A stretch of 64,000 nt of DNA from Bugula neritina (GCA_964035545.1 OZ037767.1:1-64000), one strand, 5' to 3'. Numbered from the stretch's first letter, positions 25,699-36,468 are shown. The notes: generated from the letters alone by a model not told the origin. Program-made: numbers and translations.

Positions 25699-26003
25699 GC
25701 TTTTCATCTGAAAGCTTTACATAGCTTTTCATCTGAAAGCTTTACATAGCTTTTCATCTGAAAGCTTTACATAGCTTTCCATCTGAAAGCTTTACATAGC
25801 TTTTCATCTGAAAGCTTTACATAGCTTTTCATCTGAAAGCTTTACATAGCTTTTCATCTGAAAGCTTTACATAGCTTTCCATCTGAAAGCTTTACATAGC
25901 TTTTCATCTGAAAGCTTTACATAGCTTTTCATCTGAAAGCTTTACATAGCTTTTCATCTGAAAGCTTTACATAGCTTTTCATCTGAAAGCTTTACATAGC
26001 TTT
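25699..26003. repeat. 25-bp tandem array, about 12 copies
   Basis: The unit contains TTTTCATCTGAAAGCTTTAC, which holds the near-palindrome AAAGCTTT. Copies differ at one position (TTTTC or TTTCC). It lies between two zinc-finger-like segments, so probably in an intron. Confidence 0.93.
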
Positions 26004-26403
26004 TTCTCTTAAAGCCTGTATAACAACAAAGCTATAATACTACAGTAGACTGAGATAGTGTTACAATCTGGGGGTGACAGAACGGGGTACCCGCTGAGGA
26101 GTATGTGACCACAGGCCATATAATAAACTGGAGCAGAATTGTAGCTTAGGTTTTATAGAAGTTAGGGCTTAACTGGTACACTGAAAACAATTCTATACAA
26201 GAAAATAAACATGTTTGTAACGCCTAAAATATTTAAAATTTATTATTTCTAATAAAATTTGCTCCAAAAAGCTTATTAATATCTTCTTTTTTTAAATGCT
26301 AACATTCAGTAATAAAATGAGAAGTCATAGCCAGGATAAAACATTCTGTGAATAGGAAAACAGACACACCCAATAACCAGTGTTACCGGATAAAGTCATT
26401 CTG

Positions 26404-26520
26404 AGGTAACGCACCTGTAAGCTGCCTCATGTGCACCTCCAGGTGCTGGAGAGTTGCTGCAGATTTCACACGAGTACTTCCTTTCTACAGGCGCAGTGTG
26501 ACGGCGTTCATGTTTCTTCA
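26404..26520 (-). pseudogene. C2H2 zinc-finger-like remnant, frame-disrupted
   Basis: On the minus strand, E-L-K-K-H-E-R-R-H-T-A-P followed by K-Y-S-C-E-I-C reads as a finger end and the next finger start. The expected finger helix, L-Q-H-L-E-V-H-M-R-Q-L-T, is present but in a different frame and too close. About eight bases appear to be missing, and the last His is Leu. A donor gtgcgt follows at the end. It may be a decayed finger or a mis-read splice. Confidence 0.35.
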
Positions 26521-26934
26521 GTTCACTACCATGCAGTTACGTAGCAGTTCCCTGTTAACAGAGTACGCAATAACTACTACAGAGTATACAGTACTAGCTA
26601 CATATACTACAGTTTTGAGTCACAAAAGGGACTCATCTAACAATGTGTCACCTTTAGTAGATATCTTGTGCATTACCTGTAGGATAGTTCAATCCATAAA
26701 GCTTGAACATTCATCTGTAACAGCTTTCATACTCTCAGCCCTGAAATAACATGAAAGTAAAATATAAAACATGGTAGCTGATTGGGTTCAAAAAAATTAC
26801 AAATGTGAAAAAAATCGATATAAAATATTTATAAACGCCACGAGTAACCCTAAATACTTCAACATGGAGAATGTTTGAGTTTGTCAACTAATATTTACTT
26901 AGTGAGTAGTAATGGGTAATAGTTACCATTTACT

Positions 26935-27052
26935 GCAGGCGAGAGGTCCGTGGCAGGCGAGAGGTCCGTGGCAGGCGAGAGGTCCGTGGCAGGCGAGAGG
27001 TCTGTGGCAGGCGAGAGGTCTGTGGCAGGCGAGAGGTCTGTGGCAGGCGAGA
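26935..27052. repeat. 18-bp tandem array, about 7 copies
   Basis: The unit is GGCAGGCGAGAGGTCYGT, unusually GC-rich for the area. Because 18 is divisible by three, all frames through it are open on both strands; these reading frames are by-products. Confidence 0.95.
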
Positions 27053-27099
27053 GATCTGAGGCAGAGGTATAATGAAAGAAGATCAGCTGCTGTTGCTGG

Positions 27100-27180
27100 A
27101 TGAACACTCAAGTGTCTGAGAAGCTTCACCATGACTGCACCTGACTTCAAACAAGCACAATAAGATCTACAGCTATTATA
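27100..27180 (-). pseudogene. Weak zinc-finger-like segment
   Basis: The minus-strand reading Y-C-A-C-L-K-S-G-A-V-M-V-K-L-L-R-H-L-S-V-H has Cys and His spacing like C2H2 (x12 between the second Cys and first His, x3 between His), but one residue too few between the cysteines. It is reported because it is collinear with the two segments above. Confidence 0.2.
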
Positions 27181-27310
27181 CTTCTTTCTACATAGCAACA
27201 ATATAGCTAAAATTCAGCTCAATTACAAAAGAAAAAGCTTTAAAAAGCAAAGCAGCTAATCTGCATGCAGTTGAATGCTTAACCTATTTAAAGTATACCC
27301 TTCCCCTGCT

Positions 27311-27392
27311 GTGAGTGTACTCTCTATAGTTTATCATAACAGAGAGTGGGGTGAGTGTACTCTCTATAGTTTATCATAACAGAGAGTGGGGT
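27311..27392. repeat. 41-bp direct repeat, two copies
   Basis: Two identical adjacent copies, each containing GTGAGTGTACTCTCTATAG and ACAGAGAGTGGGG. Within each copy, ACTCTCT and AGAGAGT can pair. Confidence 0.93.
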
Positions 27393-29950
27393 GAGGGGGC
27401 AGACAACTCATATACTGTATGTCAGCCTGTAACAAGGTTGGAAACAGTTTAACCGAAATATAAGTTCCTATCTCTTATAATTTATTACTATTTTATAGAG
27501 TTTCATATGCCACCCATTTGTAGATAAAATATAGTGTTTCTCTAAAGCCTGCAGTTAGTAATATATAAGGCACATTGACTGTTTAGGTTAGACAGATAAA
27601 ATTACTGCAGAAACATTGAAGTTTAGGAATCATACCTTTGACAAATACAGCATTTACTATTCATACACTAATATACGTCACATGCATACAAGAACTCAGA
27701 AACATATAATTTTAAATTACTATGAAGGTATACAATAGAATTAATACATAAGGCATCTTAAATTAGTTATTTGTTGTATGACTTCAAGGAAAAGCTGACT
27801 ATTGCTTTGTCAATCATAAAGTAGTGGATATAATGGATACAGAAGTCTTTAGAGATTCCAACAAGTTAAATACGCTAAAGTGGCTCATTAAACCAGAATG
27901 CTAATTCAATTGAAATAAGAATTTAAGAGTAAACAGCTCAACTTTACAAAAGTTAAATCACAGTCAATTCATAAAACACAATTACATCACAACAGTTGTG
28001 TAAGTTTACCTAAAGTGAAGACATGGACAGTTGACAAACTAATGGTCAACAGGTCATTTTAAAGCATATATATGCAAATTTAAAACGAGAAGACAACTGC
28101 ATTTTTTTTCAGAAAAACAACATGAATTAATTTTTTGTCATTTCAACAAACAATTTATGTAAAAATTACATTTTTAAATATGTAGAAAAAGGCAGTCTGA
28201 TACAAGGCAGCCTGATACAATAAGCATGCTAACGTCATTTAGTCCAATCAAGTTGACAACTCTTAATAGATATTTGCTTGTCATATGTCTTCTAGGCCAA
28301 TTGCTAGTACAGTTTAGAGACTTCAAAGATTAAAATCGTATGATTACTGGTAAATTGTAAAGTTAAAAAATTCTATAACGGCTTAGTTTTTATAATTTAA
28401 TATATGAAGGACTATGTTCAATGAAAGATTCATAATTGAAATATAAATCTTTTTCAAATACTTGCATATAATCTTGAACAAAATGAAGAAAAACTTGAAA
28501 ACTATATAACTATAAAATGTATTTTGTTAATGCTTCATTATTTTTAAACACAATCAGATATATCTGCAGCCAGAACTTTATAAGTTAGGGGAAAATGACA
28601 ATGCGTTGTGTATTAAACTAAAGCCATTGTTAGCATATCAAATAAAATCCGTATTGGAATGTTTTTTGCTCACCACTTTTGGAAGTTTGGCACCAGTAGA
28701 AGTTGCACCTTCCCAATTTTCTTTAGTCAAGCTATATATTTTCTGTTACTTTATCATTTATTTCAAACACAGTGCAGCTATTTCACAGCAAAGCCAAATT
28801 TCCCAATGCTACAAGACGCAACAAGGTAAGTCGAACTCCTTAATTTGTCAAAAGACAATCTGCATATAAAAATATTATTACAATATATAGACAACCAGAT
28901 ACTGGTGTGTCTTTAAATATTATATCAAAGCAGCTAAATAAAATATGTCAAAGTTCAAACAATTGGAAAAACTAAGTGAATTGATATACGAAGTTTTCCA
29001 ACTCAAGTTATCTAAACTATTACCACCAACTCAATTTAGAAAATGCTACTAAAGATGACCATAATGCCTAGGAAGCTTAGAGTCTATTTCTAGATTTTAG
29101 AGTAAAATTTTAAGTGACTTCTACTTAGTATATTTTCTACCCTGGTGGTACTGTAAGGGTTTTGTGTAAGGAGTTATGTTACCATTGTATATATCGAAAG
29201 GACAACTCTCCTGCTCATATTGCGTTACCCTAATGACAGCGTCCCTCATCAACTCGGCCTGACAATATCTACTTTACTACTCTACCAGCGTACGCTGTAA
29301 ACAACTAATTAGAGCTAATAGCTATCGCGCTTGGATGGCCGCCAGTTGAGCAGTAGAATAGCTTAAGATAGGTTGCGTAAACTGTCTGCAATGATGTAGC
29401 GTGTTTTTATTATTGCGTATAGTTTTACTCTTGTATCTTGTGAATTAAATAAGCTTTATAATCTACTTTAACTTGGTAGTGTTGCATTACTTTAAATACC
29501 CAGCAATTACTAATTAGTGAATGCATAAATTCACAACAGTATTTTAGTTATGGAGTGTTTAACTTACTAATACTATTACGCCGTAATAGTAATAAAATTA
29601 CATTTACAGTATGAGTGTACTTAGATTATAAAGAATATAGTTGCACAAGTTTATTATTTCCCAGAAGAACCTCCACAGCTAGAGTAGTGTAGACTTGACA
29701 TCAAAATCACTCAAAACATAATGTTGATTTAGTTTTAAAACCTATGGCTATGCGATGCCTATGGTTATTGATTAATCATTTATTTTTAATTTAATTAGTA
29801 ATTAATCACTAGAAGTAAATTAGCATTTTTTCACTGTACAGTCACAGTGTACTAGTTTAACCCCTGGTTAAAGCTACATGAGTAGCTACCCTTGACACCT
29901 AGTTAGTTCAAACAAATGAGATATTAGCAAAATTAATTTAATCAAATGGC
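27393..29950. other. AT-rich DNA without a supported gene
   Basis: I see only short chance frames. A GTTGTCTTCTC motif shared with the subtelomeric units lies on the minus strand near 28,095. The 29,250-29,350 part is less AT-rich and has more CpG, as a promoter or unmethylated island might, but no clear core signal is visible. Confidence 0.45.
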
Positions 29951-29959
29951 AAGTTGATT

Positions 29960-30110
29960 AAAGGATTACCTTTTCATCGCGACCAAACAGTTTGACTTGC
30001 AACCAGCAACAGGCCAGGTTGAAGAACAACCAAGTAATGACAATGCTGAATGCAGCAGACAGTGCTCAGCCGTCCGTAACTGATCACGTGACTTATGCCG
30101 CTTGCTTATT
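29960..30110 (-). promoter_or_regulatory. Promoter or first-exon segment shared, inverted, with subtelomeric unit
   Basis: The reverse complement matches copy 1 at about 13,035-13,180: TCACGTGATCAGTTAC, then GACxGCTGAGCAC, GTCTGCTG, GTCATTA, AACTGTTTGGTC, ending AAAG or CAAG before gtaa. The CACGTGATC contains an E-box. On the minus strand here a frame reads I-V-I-T-W-L-F-F-N-L-A-C-C-W-L, a membrane-like stretch, then Q-V-K-L-F-G-R-D-E-K up to a gtaatc donor. No ATG precedes it in frame. It may be a 5' untranslated first exon with its promoter, copied to the subtelomere in inverted orientation. Confidence 0.4.
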
Positions 30111-30129
30111 GAAAAAAGTTATTCTATGA

Positions 30130-30275
30130 GCAGCTCCAATTCGGGGGTGATTGAGTGTAATAGTTGACAATCTCGAGTTTGAACTTGGGGGTTTAAAAGT
30201 TTCGATTCAAACCAATATTCTGTAAACGCGAGAATTCTAAACTATCTACACTTGGTCACCCCCAATTTGGAGCTG
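30130..30275. repeat. Long imperfect inverted repeat (arms about 50 bp)
   Basis: The left arm (30130-30180) starts CAGCTCCAATTCGGGGGTGA. The right arm (30221-30275), read on the minus strand, starts CAGCTCCAAATTGGGGGTGA. Pairing continues through AGTGTA, ATAGTT, TCTCG and AGTTT with small mismatches. The loop is about 40 bases. It could be a miniature transposon or a hairpin-forming regulatory RNA. Confidence 0.75.
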
Positions 30276-31089
30276 TTTATGAAGCAATTTAATAATCCTA
30301 TTATTATTATTACTGCTACCACGGTAACATTATGTCTATGAATTACAGAGCAACGAATTGCTCAAGGTTTCGATTTCAATTCAAATAGCTTTGCTTTATC
30401 AATGCTTTTTGCTTTACTTCAGTATAATATTATTATGTTTTTATCAAAACAATAGCGATTAATCCGTGGTCGCACCGGGTCGTACCGTGGTCGTACAGGC
30501 CTACCATACCAGTAATAAAATATTGTCAACCGAGCTTAATTTCGGAGTCATTCCCTCGTTTATATTTTTTTGCGACGCCATTAAAACCTTTTATTTATTG
30601 GTTCCCTCTTGAATGTCTTGAGGACTCGCCTGAGGCAGAGTATAAACTTTGAAATCACTTGATTCAGTAGTTTGAGGGTCTTGTGTTTAAAGTTGGAAAT
30701 TTGAACAATATGTGTACAAACACTAAGTTCAGTGACTCCAAAATTTTTTCTGCATTTATAAATGTCTCATATGTTTCGTTTTACATGCTCAAGGTATGCC
30801 TTGTCGATAAAATAATAATTATTAATATTAATATTATCATTATGATTATGATTACAAGTACAACTTTTAGCAATACTAGTACTAGTAGTAACCTCTGATG
30901 ATGGATGCATATTTATACTGCTCACTGCCACAGTACCATGATTATATGTATTTTTAATTTAAAAACAATTACCGAATAATAACAATTTAATGAAAGTTAA
31001 ATTTGATAATCAAATTCAAGGAGTTGTTTACGTTTATGAAGATTTGTTGCATTCACACGATTCAACCAGAGAACTTTTAATAGTTGCAT
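30276..31089. other. AT-rich spacer before the LINE
   Basis: No gene is visible. A three-base-textured stretch (ATTATTAATATTA, then AGTACTAGTAGTAAC-like) lies at about 30,805-30,900. GGTCGCACC/GGTCGTACC-type repeats lie near 30,470-30,500. Confidence 0.5.
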
Positions 31090-31588
31090 AGGAGGTTTCG
31101 GAGTAAGACTAAGACTAAGAGTAACACAAGCGGAGCCAAAGAAGAGCATAAACACGGAGTTCACAGCCTGCTGGTTTGAGATTTTTGTGGTCCAGAGATT
31201 GTACTGGGTTACAGGGATCTTTTCCCGTCTGCGAATTTTTGATCCCTGCGGTTGTTTCTGGCTGTGAGTAGTTGGAGGTGTTGAGGGAGTGGGCTCACTT
31301 GATAGGCTATATTATTGTAATCATATTAACCAACTCAACAGTTTACTAAGTGATTGACTAACTCTGTCTGTCTTTGACTAGTAACACTATTTATTTATTT
31401 ATTTACTTATTAATTCATTTAATTGATCATTTCTTGTCTGTCTTTGTCTAGTAACACTATTTATCTATTTATCTATTTATTTACTTCCTACTCCTTAAAG
31501 TTACTATTTACTAAAAATTCTCTCTGAAAAAAAAAAATAATAAAATTTAACGCTGTCTTTGGTCATTTTTGAAAATAAAAAACAAAGA

Positions 31589-32530
31589 ATGACGAAAACC
31601 AAAAGGTCAGAATCAACCTCAAGTACTAGCTCATCAACAGCTAAATGTACCCAGAGGCAGAGTGCTATACTTAATTATACTCCGGGACCTACCGTGTCTC
31701 AGGCGATGTGTGAAAAATGTACTAAAAAAATAGATGATGAAGATGAAGGCACCCTGTCAATTGAGTGTGAAACTTGTCTCAATTGGTTTCATTTAGACTG
31801 TACTGATCTTATGAAGCAAGACCTAAACACCATTACGAAAAAGGGTATTCATTGGTTTTGTGACCAATGTGAAGCTGTGGCATACCCAAATTTTATAACC
31901 AGACTTAAAGCCATTGAATCCCACATTGAAAAAAGTTACGATCAAGTAATGGGTTCATTTAATAATCGCATGACTGCTGTGGAATCTCAACTAACTAGCT
32001 TATTTGAGAATCATATTTCTAAAAGTGAGAAAACATTTGCTTCGGTGGTTGCAAAACTGGAAGATTCCACTACAACAATAAATAAGCAACTAAAGAACCA
32101 AGAAGTTCAAATTAAATCTATCAAAACAGAAATTTCTAGTGAAAGCAGAGCTAAAAATATCATAGTTTTTGGAATTTCCGAGGAACACGACACTACTTTA
32201 GATGAATCCATAGGTAAACTCTCAGAAGTTTTAGATTCATGTAGTCTCAGATTTCACGCATCAAGAGATAATGCCACAAGATTAGGACCAAAAAAAGTTG
32301 ACAAGATTAGACCCATGAGACTAACACTAGCTTCAGAAGTTCAAAAATGGGAATTTCTAAAACGCATCAACGCTCAGAAAATAGAAGGAGTCTTTGCTCG
32401 TCTTGACTTGAATAAAGAGGAACAAGAAAAGGATTTTCAACTGAGAAGCGAGCTGAGGGAATTGAGGCAGAAAAATCCAGAAAACAAGTACAAGATAACA
32501 AACGGGAAGATAATAAAAGTAAGACAGTAA
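31589..32530 (+). CDS. LINE ORF1: PHD-finger and RRM-like RNA-binding protein
   Basis: The frame has 313 residues from the first ATG. ORF1 proteins of CR1/L2-type elements coat element RNA. After a Ser/Thr-rich, basic N-terminus, residues about 41-93 carry a PHD-like Zn finger: C-E-K-C, then I-E-C-E-T-C-L-N-W-F-H-L-D-C, then W-F-C-D-Q-C. A charged region about 100-180 follows (S-Q-L-T-S-L-F-E-N, then K-L-E-D-S-T-T-T-I-N-K-Q-L-K) that may form a coiled coil. Residues about 185-270 start AKNIIVFGISEE, typical of the RRM-like domain of ORF1p. The C-terminus is Lys/Arg-rich. A TTG 30 bases upstream is in frame but is less likely as a start. Confidence 0.88.
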   Translation: MTKTKRSESTSSTSSSTAKCTQRQSAILNYTPGPTVSQAMCEKCTKKIDDEDEGTLSIECETCLNWFHLDCTDLMKQDLNTITKKGIHWFCDQCEAVAYPNFITRLKAIESHIEKSYDQVMGSFNNRMTAVESQLTSLFENHISKSEKTFASVVAKLEDSTTTINKQLKNQEVQIKSIKTEISSESRAKNIIVFGISEEHDTTLDESIGKLSEVLDSCSLRFHASRDNATRLGPKKVDKIRPMRLTLASEVQKWEFLKRINAQKIEGVFARLDLNKEEQEKDFQLRSELRELRQKNPENKYKITNGKIIKVRQ

Positions 32531-32547
32531 CACATGATAATCGGAGA

Positions 32548-35283
32548 ATATTAACAGTAAATGCGAGATCAATAAGGGGGAAAATATTGGAGATTCAAAC
32601 CCTCTCCGTTGAATACGATATCATTTGTATTACTGAAACACACTTAGATAATGCATTTTTGAATTCTCAATTGTTTTCTCCCAAAGACAAAGTAGTATAT
32701 AGAAAAGATCGTGATTCGCACGGAGGTGGTGTATTGATTGCCATAAATGTAGAAATTCCCCATAAGCTAATCAGGTGTGAAACAGAAGCAGAAGCAATCA
32801 CAGTATGTTTTAGACTGGATAGCAAGGAATATTGCAATCTTACTTGCTATTATAGACCCCCTTCTTCACGTGACATGAACTCATTCTTTGAGTACATGAA
32901 AAATATTCACACTAAATACCCAACAAATAGAAAACTCATGACCGGTGATTTTAACCTTCCAGGAATCAATTGGGAAGATACTGGCCTTTCAACTTGTTGG
33001 AGGACATACTATACTGACTTTTGTAATTTTCTAAATGATAATAATTTGGAACAACTTGTTCATAAATCTACGCACATAGCAGGCAATATATTAGATCTCA
33101 TCTGTACTGACTTGTCATATAAAGTTCAAAGCACAAATGTAATAACACCGGGTATTAGCGACCATTTCATGATAGAAACGGTCTTGACTGGTAAAGTAGA
33201 ACAGAAAAAGAAACCATCTATCCCCCCAATCAAGCTATTTCACAAAATCGAACTCGGCGGGTTTACAACTGGTCTAGATGAGTTGCTTCATACTATTAAA
33301 AACAAAGTGATGTTGAAATATGATATTAATGTTATATGGAATACATTTAAGACTGAATTACATAGACTTGTTGATTCATATGTCCCAACTAAACAACGTA
33401 AGCCTAGAAATCTACATGAGCCTCTCTGGTTTAATGATGAAGCCAGACGGGCATGTAAGAAACAGCGAAAGTTTTACAACCGCTTTCAAACGTCTGGTGA
33501 TGCTGATCACTTGGCTAAATATAAAGAATTACGTCGCCATAATAAAAAATTATTCAAAAAACTAAAAGCATCTTTTCTGGTGAATCGTCTATACCAACCT
33601 CTTTCCAGTGGCTACACAAAACCGTTTTACAAATATGTTAAAGATCTAAAAGGGAATGGTAATGAGATTACTTCCATAGAAAACAACGATGGTATCTTGA
33701 CGTATGATAAAACTAAGATATCTAACACTCTGAATGGTTTCTTCTACAGTGTATTTACCACTCCATCACCTCTACCAGAATTACCATCAGTCACTGAGAA
33801 AGATAATATAGTGGTAACTAAAGAAGGAGTTGTGAACCTGCTGAGACAACTTGTACAAGGTAAAGCTCCTGGAGTAGATGGATTCACAAAGAACTATCTC
33901 ACAGTAGACTTAGATCGAACAGCAGAAATACTGGTGTGCATTTTCAATCATTCACTCAATACAGGAATAGTGCCAGATGACTGGAAGACTGCAAATGTAA
34001 CACCTGTGTTTAAACAGGGTAACCGCACTCTAGCTTCCAACTATCGTCCAGTATCACTAACGTGCATTTGCTGTAAAATTCTTGAACATGTAGTTCTGCA
34101 TCATTTAAACACACAATTGGAAAATTTGATACATGAAAACCAACATGGTTTTCGCCGCAACTTTTCATGTGTTACTCAGCTTGCTACTGTCAACCACGAT
34201 ATATTAAGGCATATAGATAAAGGACATTTTGTAGATGCAGTTGTGCTAGATTTTTCTAAAGCCTTTGATGTAATTGACCATCATATTCTTGTAAAGAAAT
34301 TGATATTGTTAAAAATAAATCCCTGCATTATTCGATGGGTTTCATCATTCTTAACTGGACGCTCACAACGAGTGGTCATTGACGGGGTATCTTCGGACTT
34401 AGCACCAGTGACTTCCGGGGTTCCACAAGGAAGTGTGCTGGGTCCAACATTATTCGTTTTGTTTATTAATGACATTGTAAACTGCGTTACACATAGTACA
34501 ATCAGGCTTTTTGCTGATGACACTCTTGTTTATCTACCCATTACTGATCCAAATGATCATCATAAACTACAGGGAGATCTTTCTAGACTTTATAGGTGGG
34601 CAAAAGAAAACAATATGAAGTTCAACTCAAAGAAAAGTAATGTCATCACTTTTGGTAAGAAAACAGAAAATATGGGAAATGTCTTCACTTATAAATTAGG
34701 AGAAGATCCCCTGAATAGAGTTGGAGTTGTAAAATACCTTGGAATATTGCTATCAGCAGATTTGAAATGGAATAAGCATGTCGAAAATATCATATCAAAG
34801 GCATACAGAGTACTAGGTTTAATCAAGCTCACACTAGGAAATGCCCCAGAAAATGTTAAAATTCTAGCGTATAAAACTCTTTGTAGACCTCTCCTAGAAT
34901 ATGCTGCTGAAGTATGGGACCCATGCAATAAACATCTAATAACAAAATTAGAAGTTACCCAAAATAGGGCTGTACGGTTCATTAAAAATTTAAAGGGTAG
35001 AGAAGTATCGGTAACAGATGCCAAAATTGACCTAGGACTAGAAACATTAAGAAAGCGCAGACAGTCACAGAGAATTTCTTTGTTGTGTCGTATTGCTGCA
35101 AATAATGATTTATTTCCAACCTTAAATAACACACTTAAATCTATGAAATCCTCAACCCATAACATGAATACCCGTATTAACACTTTCAATGCTATAGCCT
35201 GCGATTCGAGCCTGTACCTGCAGGGTTTCCTGTTGCGCACTGTCCGGGAGCTCCGTACGGGGGAGATAGTAGCGGATTTCTGA
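32548..35283 (+). CDS. LINE ORF2: endonuclease and reverse transcriptase
   Basis: ORF2 nicks the target and copies element RNA. The endonuclease starts I-L-T-V-N-A-R-S-I, followed by DIICITETHLD, SHGGGVLIAI, CYYRPPSS, GDFNLPG and ISDH, which are the AP-endonuclease metal and catalytic motifs. The reverse transcriptase has NYRPVSLT, HGFRRNFSC, VVLDFSKAFDVIDH, SGVPQGSVLGP, the catalytic FADDT (about 34,510), and VVKYLGILLSADLKW. No RNase H domain is evident. There is no ATG in frame before the endonuclease: the frame is open from 32416, overlaps ORF1 by about 115 bases in the -1 frame, and the given start marks the first conserved residue. Expression therefore needs reinitiation, a non-ATG start or frameshifting. 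Confidence 0.9.
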   Translation: MLTVNARSIRGKILEIQTLSVEYDIICITETHLDNAFLNSQLFSPKDKVVYRKDRDSHGGGVLIAINVEIPHKLIRCETEAEAITVCFRLDSKEYCNLTCYYRPPSSRDMNSFFEYMKNIHTKYPTNRKLMTGDFNLPGINWEDTGLSTCWRTYYTDFCNFLNDNNLEQLVHKSTHIAGNILDLICTDLSYKVQSTNVITPGISDHFMIETVLTGKVEQKKKPSIPPIKLFHKIELGGFTTGLDELLHTIKNKVMLKYDINVIWNTFKTELHRLVDSYVPTKQRKPRNLHEPLWFNDEARRACKKQRKFYNRFQTSGDADHLAKYKELRRHNKKLFKKLKASFLVNRLYQPLSSGYTKPFYKYVKDLKGNGNEITSIENNDGILTYDKTKISNTLNGFFYSVFTTPSPLPELPSVTEKDNIVVTKEGVVNLLRQLVQGKAPGVDGFTKNYLTVDLDRTAEILVCIFNHSLNTGIVPDDWKTANVTPVFKQGNRTLASNYRPVSLTCICCKILEHVVLHHLNTQLENLIHENQHGFRRNFSCVTQLATVNHDILRHIDKGHFVDAVVLDFSKAFDVIDHHILVKKLILLKINPCIIRWVSSFLTGRSQRVVIDGVSSDLAPVTSGVPQGSVLGPTLFVLFINDIVNCVTHSTIRLFADDTLVYLPITDPNDHHKLQGDLSRLYRWAKENNMKFNSKKSNVITFGKKTENMGNVFTYKLGEDPLNRVGVVKYLGILLSADLKWNKHVENIISKAYRVLGLIKLTLGNAPENVKILAYKTLCRPLLEYAAEVWDPCNKHLITKLEVTQNRAVRFIKNLKGREVSVTDAKIDLGLETLRKRRQSQRISLLCRIAANNDLFPTLNNTLKSMKSSTHNMNTRINTFNAIACDSSLYLQGFLLRTVRELRTGEIVADF

Positions 35284-35366
35284 GCCTGGATAGATCCGAG
35301 GGTCCCACAATTACTCTCTTCGAGAGGTCTTGGGACTTAACCCAATCAAGATCAAGATCAAGAACC

Positions 35367-36468
35367 ATAGGTATAGTGAAAGTGATAGTGAGACTGATAG
35401 TGATAGTCATAGATGATAGGTAACGACTAACAGTAACCGTAACTTGTAGTTGTAGACTTGTACTTGTAGTTCAGTTGTCTTTTGCTTTACTAGCTCTAAG
35501 TAAAGTCGAAATTTAATTTTAAACGAGAAACCATTGTTATTTGTATTTCTACCCAACATGAACATCTTTAATCTTAACATAACATTCGAATGATATCTTT
35601 TTGGTTACGATACTTTCCCAAGTACTACTATTTAAATTAAAATTATAGACTGGTGGTTGTTTTTTAAATTTTAATTTGTCTACAAAAATTAAACTATAAC
35701 CATTTTCATTGTGAAGACCTCAACAATCAACAACGTCACTTCACAACCGTGTTGATCTTTCTTGAATACTTTTAGTTTTTATAATCATTGCTAACAGACT
35801 AACAGCATAATTTTTAACATCAGTGATAAACTTGTAGTTGTGTGGTAACTAGTAATTAACACCTGCCTCTTTCACATGTCTCCTAAATTTTATAATTAAT
35901 ATTATATTTACTAGCTAAAATCTTAGTTACTTGTTAGGCTAGAATTACTGTTTTATATTTGTAATTGATATAACTCGGGCGAAATTTCATTCAAGCAATG
36001 GATTGTGATTGTGTTCAAGGTAACTCATAATCCAAATGAGTTGGAGACGAATCATGGCTTGCATCTGTTTGAATATGTTTGAATAAGTATTACTGGTAGT
36101 GTATGAATGAATATACTCATGCATCGAGTTATAGCATACGAGGTTTGGTCACTTTGACTTTAATTATAGTTATATAGTTTAGAATATTATGAAGTACAAA
36201 TAATTTCTGTATTATCTGCTATCACTTCAATCTATGACAATCAACTTTGTAGTCTGCTAATATTTCTGCGGTCATTTATTTGTTTATTTAGTGTTTGATT
36301 ATATTTTTAATCTAATAAAGCAAATATCTACACTTATCAGGCCCTCTAATTAAATTATAGAGTTGCTATGCAGAGTGTGCTGGTAGCACTAGAAATATGT
36401 TAGACTACTTTGATACGGTTTGTGAGTGAGAAGGGGGAATGCTGCCTTGACTTGAGTAGACTGCTGCT
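35367..36468. other. Spacer between LINE and CNBD2-like gene
   Basis: AT-rich. 35,372-35,470 is a GATAGTGA/AGTAAC/TTGTAG-textured stretch directly abutting the LINE tail. I see no gene or clear promoter signal in the rest. Confidence 0.5.

Larger units (their letters stand above)
31090..35366 (+). mobile_element. Intact non-LTR retrotransposon (CR1/L2-type LINE)
   Basis: The element has an A-rich 5' region, ORF1 (PHD-like finger plus RNA-binding domain), ORF2 (AP endonuclease plus reverse transcriptase), a short 3' UTR of about 60 bases, and a tail of ATCAAG units at 35345-35362 rather than poly-A. The 3' UTR has a small hairpin, CTCT-TCG-AGAG, near 35,313. Both ORFs are free of stops, so the insertion is young and could be active. 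The 5' edge is uncertain; I see no clear target-site duplication. A duplicated block with CTGTCTTTG and CTAGTAACACTATTTAT lies at about 31,366 and 31,434 in the 5' region. Confidence 0.88.

Noticed and set aside
25690-26010. CRISPR array
   Set aside because: The 25-bp units are directly adjacent with no unique spacers, and the context is eukaryotic.
26895-27201. Ser/Pro/Ala-rich repeat proteins on both strands
   Set aside because: They are products of the 18-bp array. Neither strand shows a start or splice context.
32416-32530. -1 frameshift signal between LINE ORF1 and ORF2
   Set aside because: No X-XXY-YYZ heptamer in the ORF1 frame was found in the overlap. CAG AAA AAT is the nearest but its first three bases are not identical.
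34689-35240. A 183-codon minus-strand frame in the LINE
   Set aside because: Shadow of LINE ORF2.
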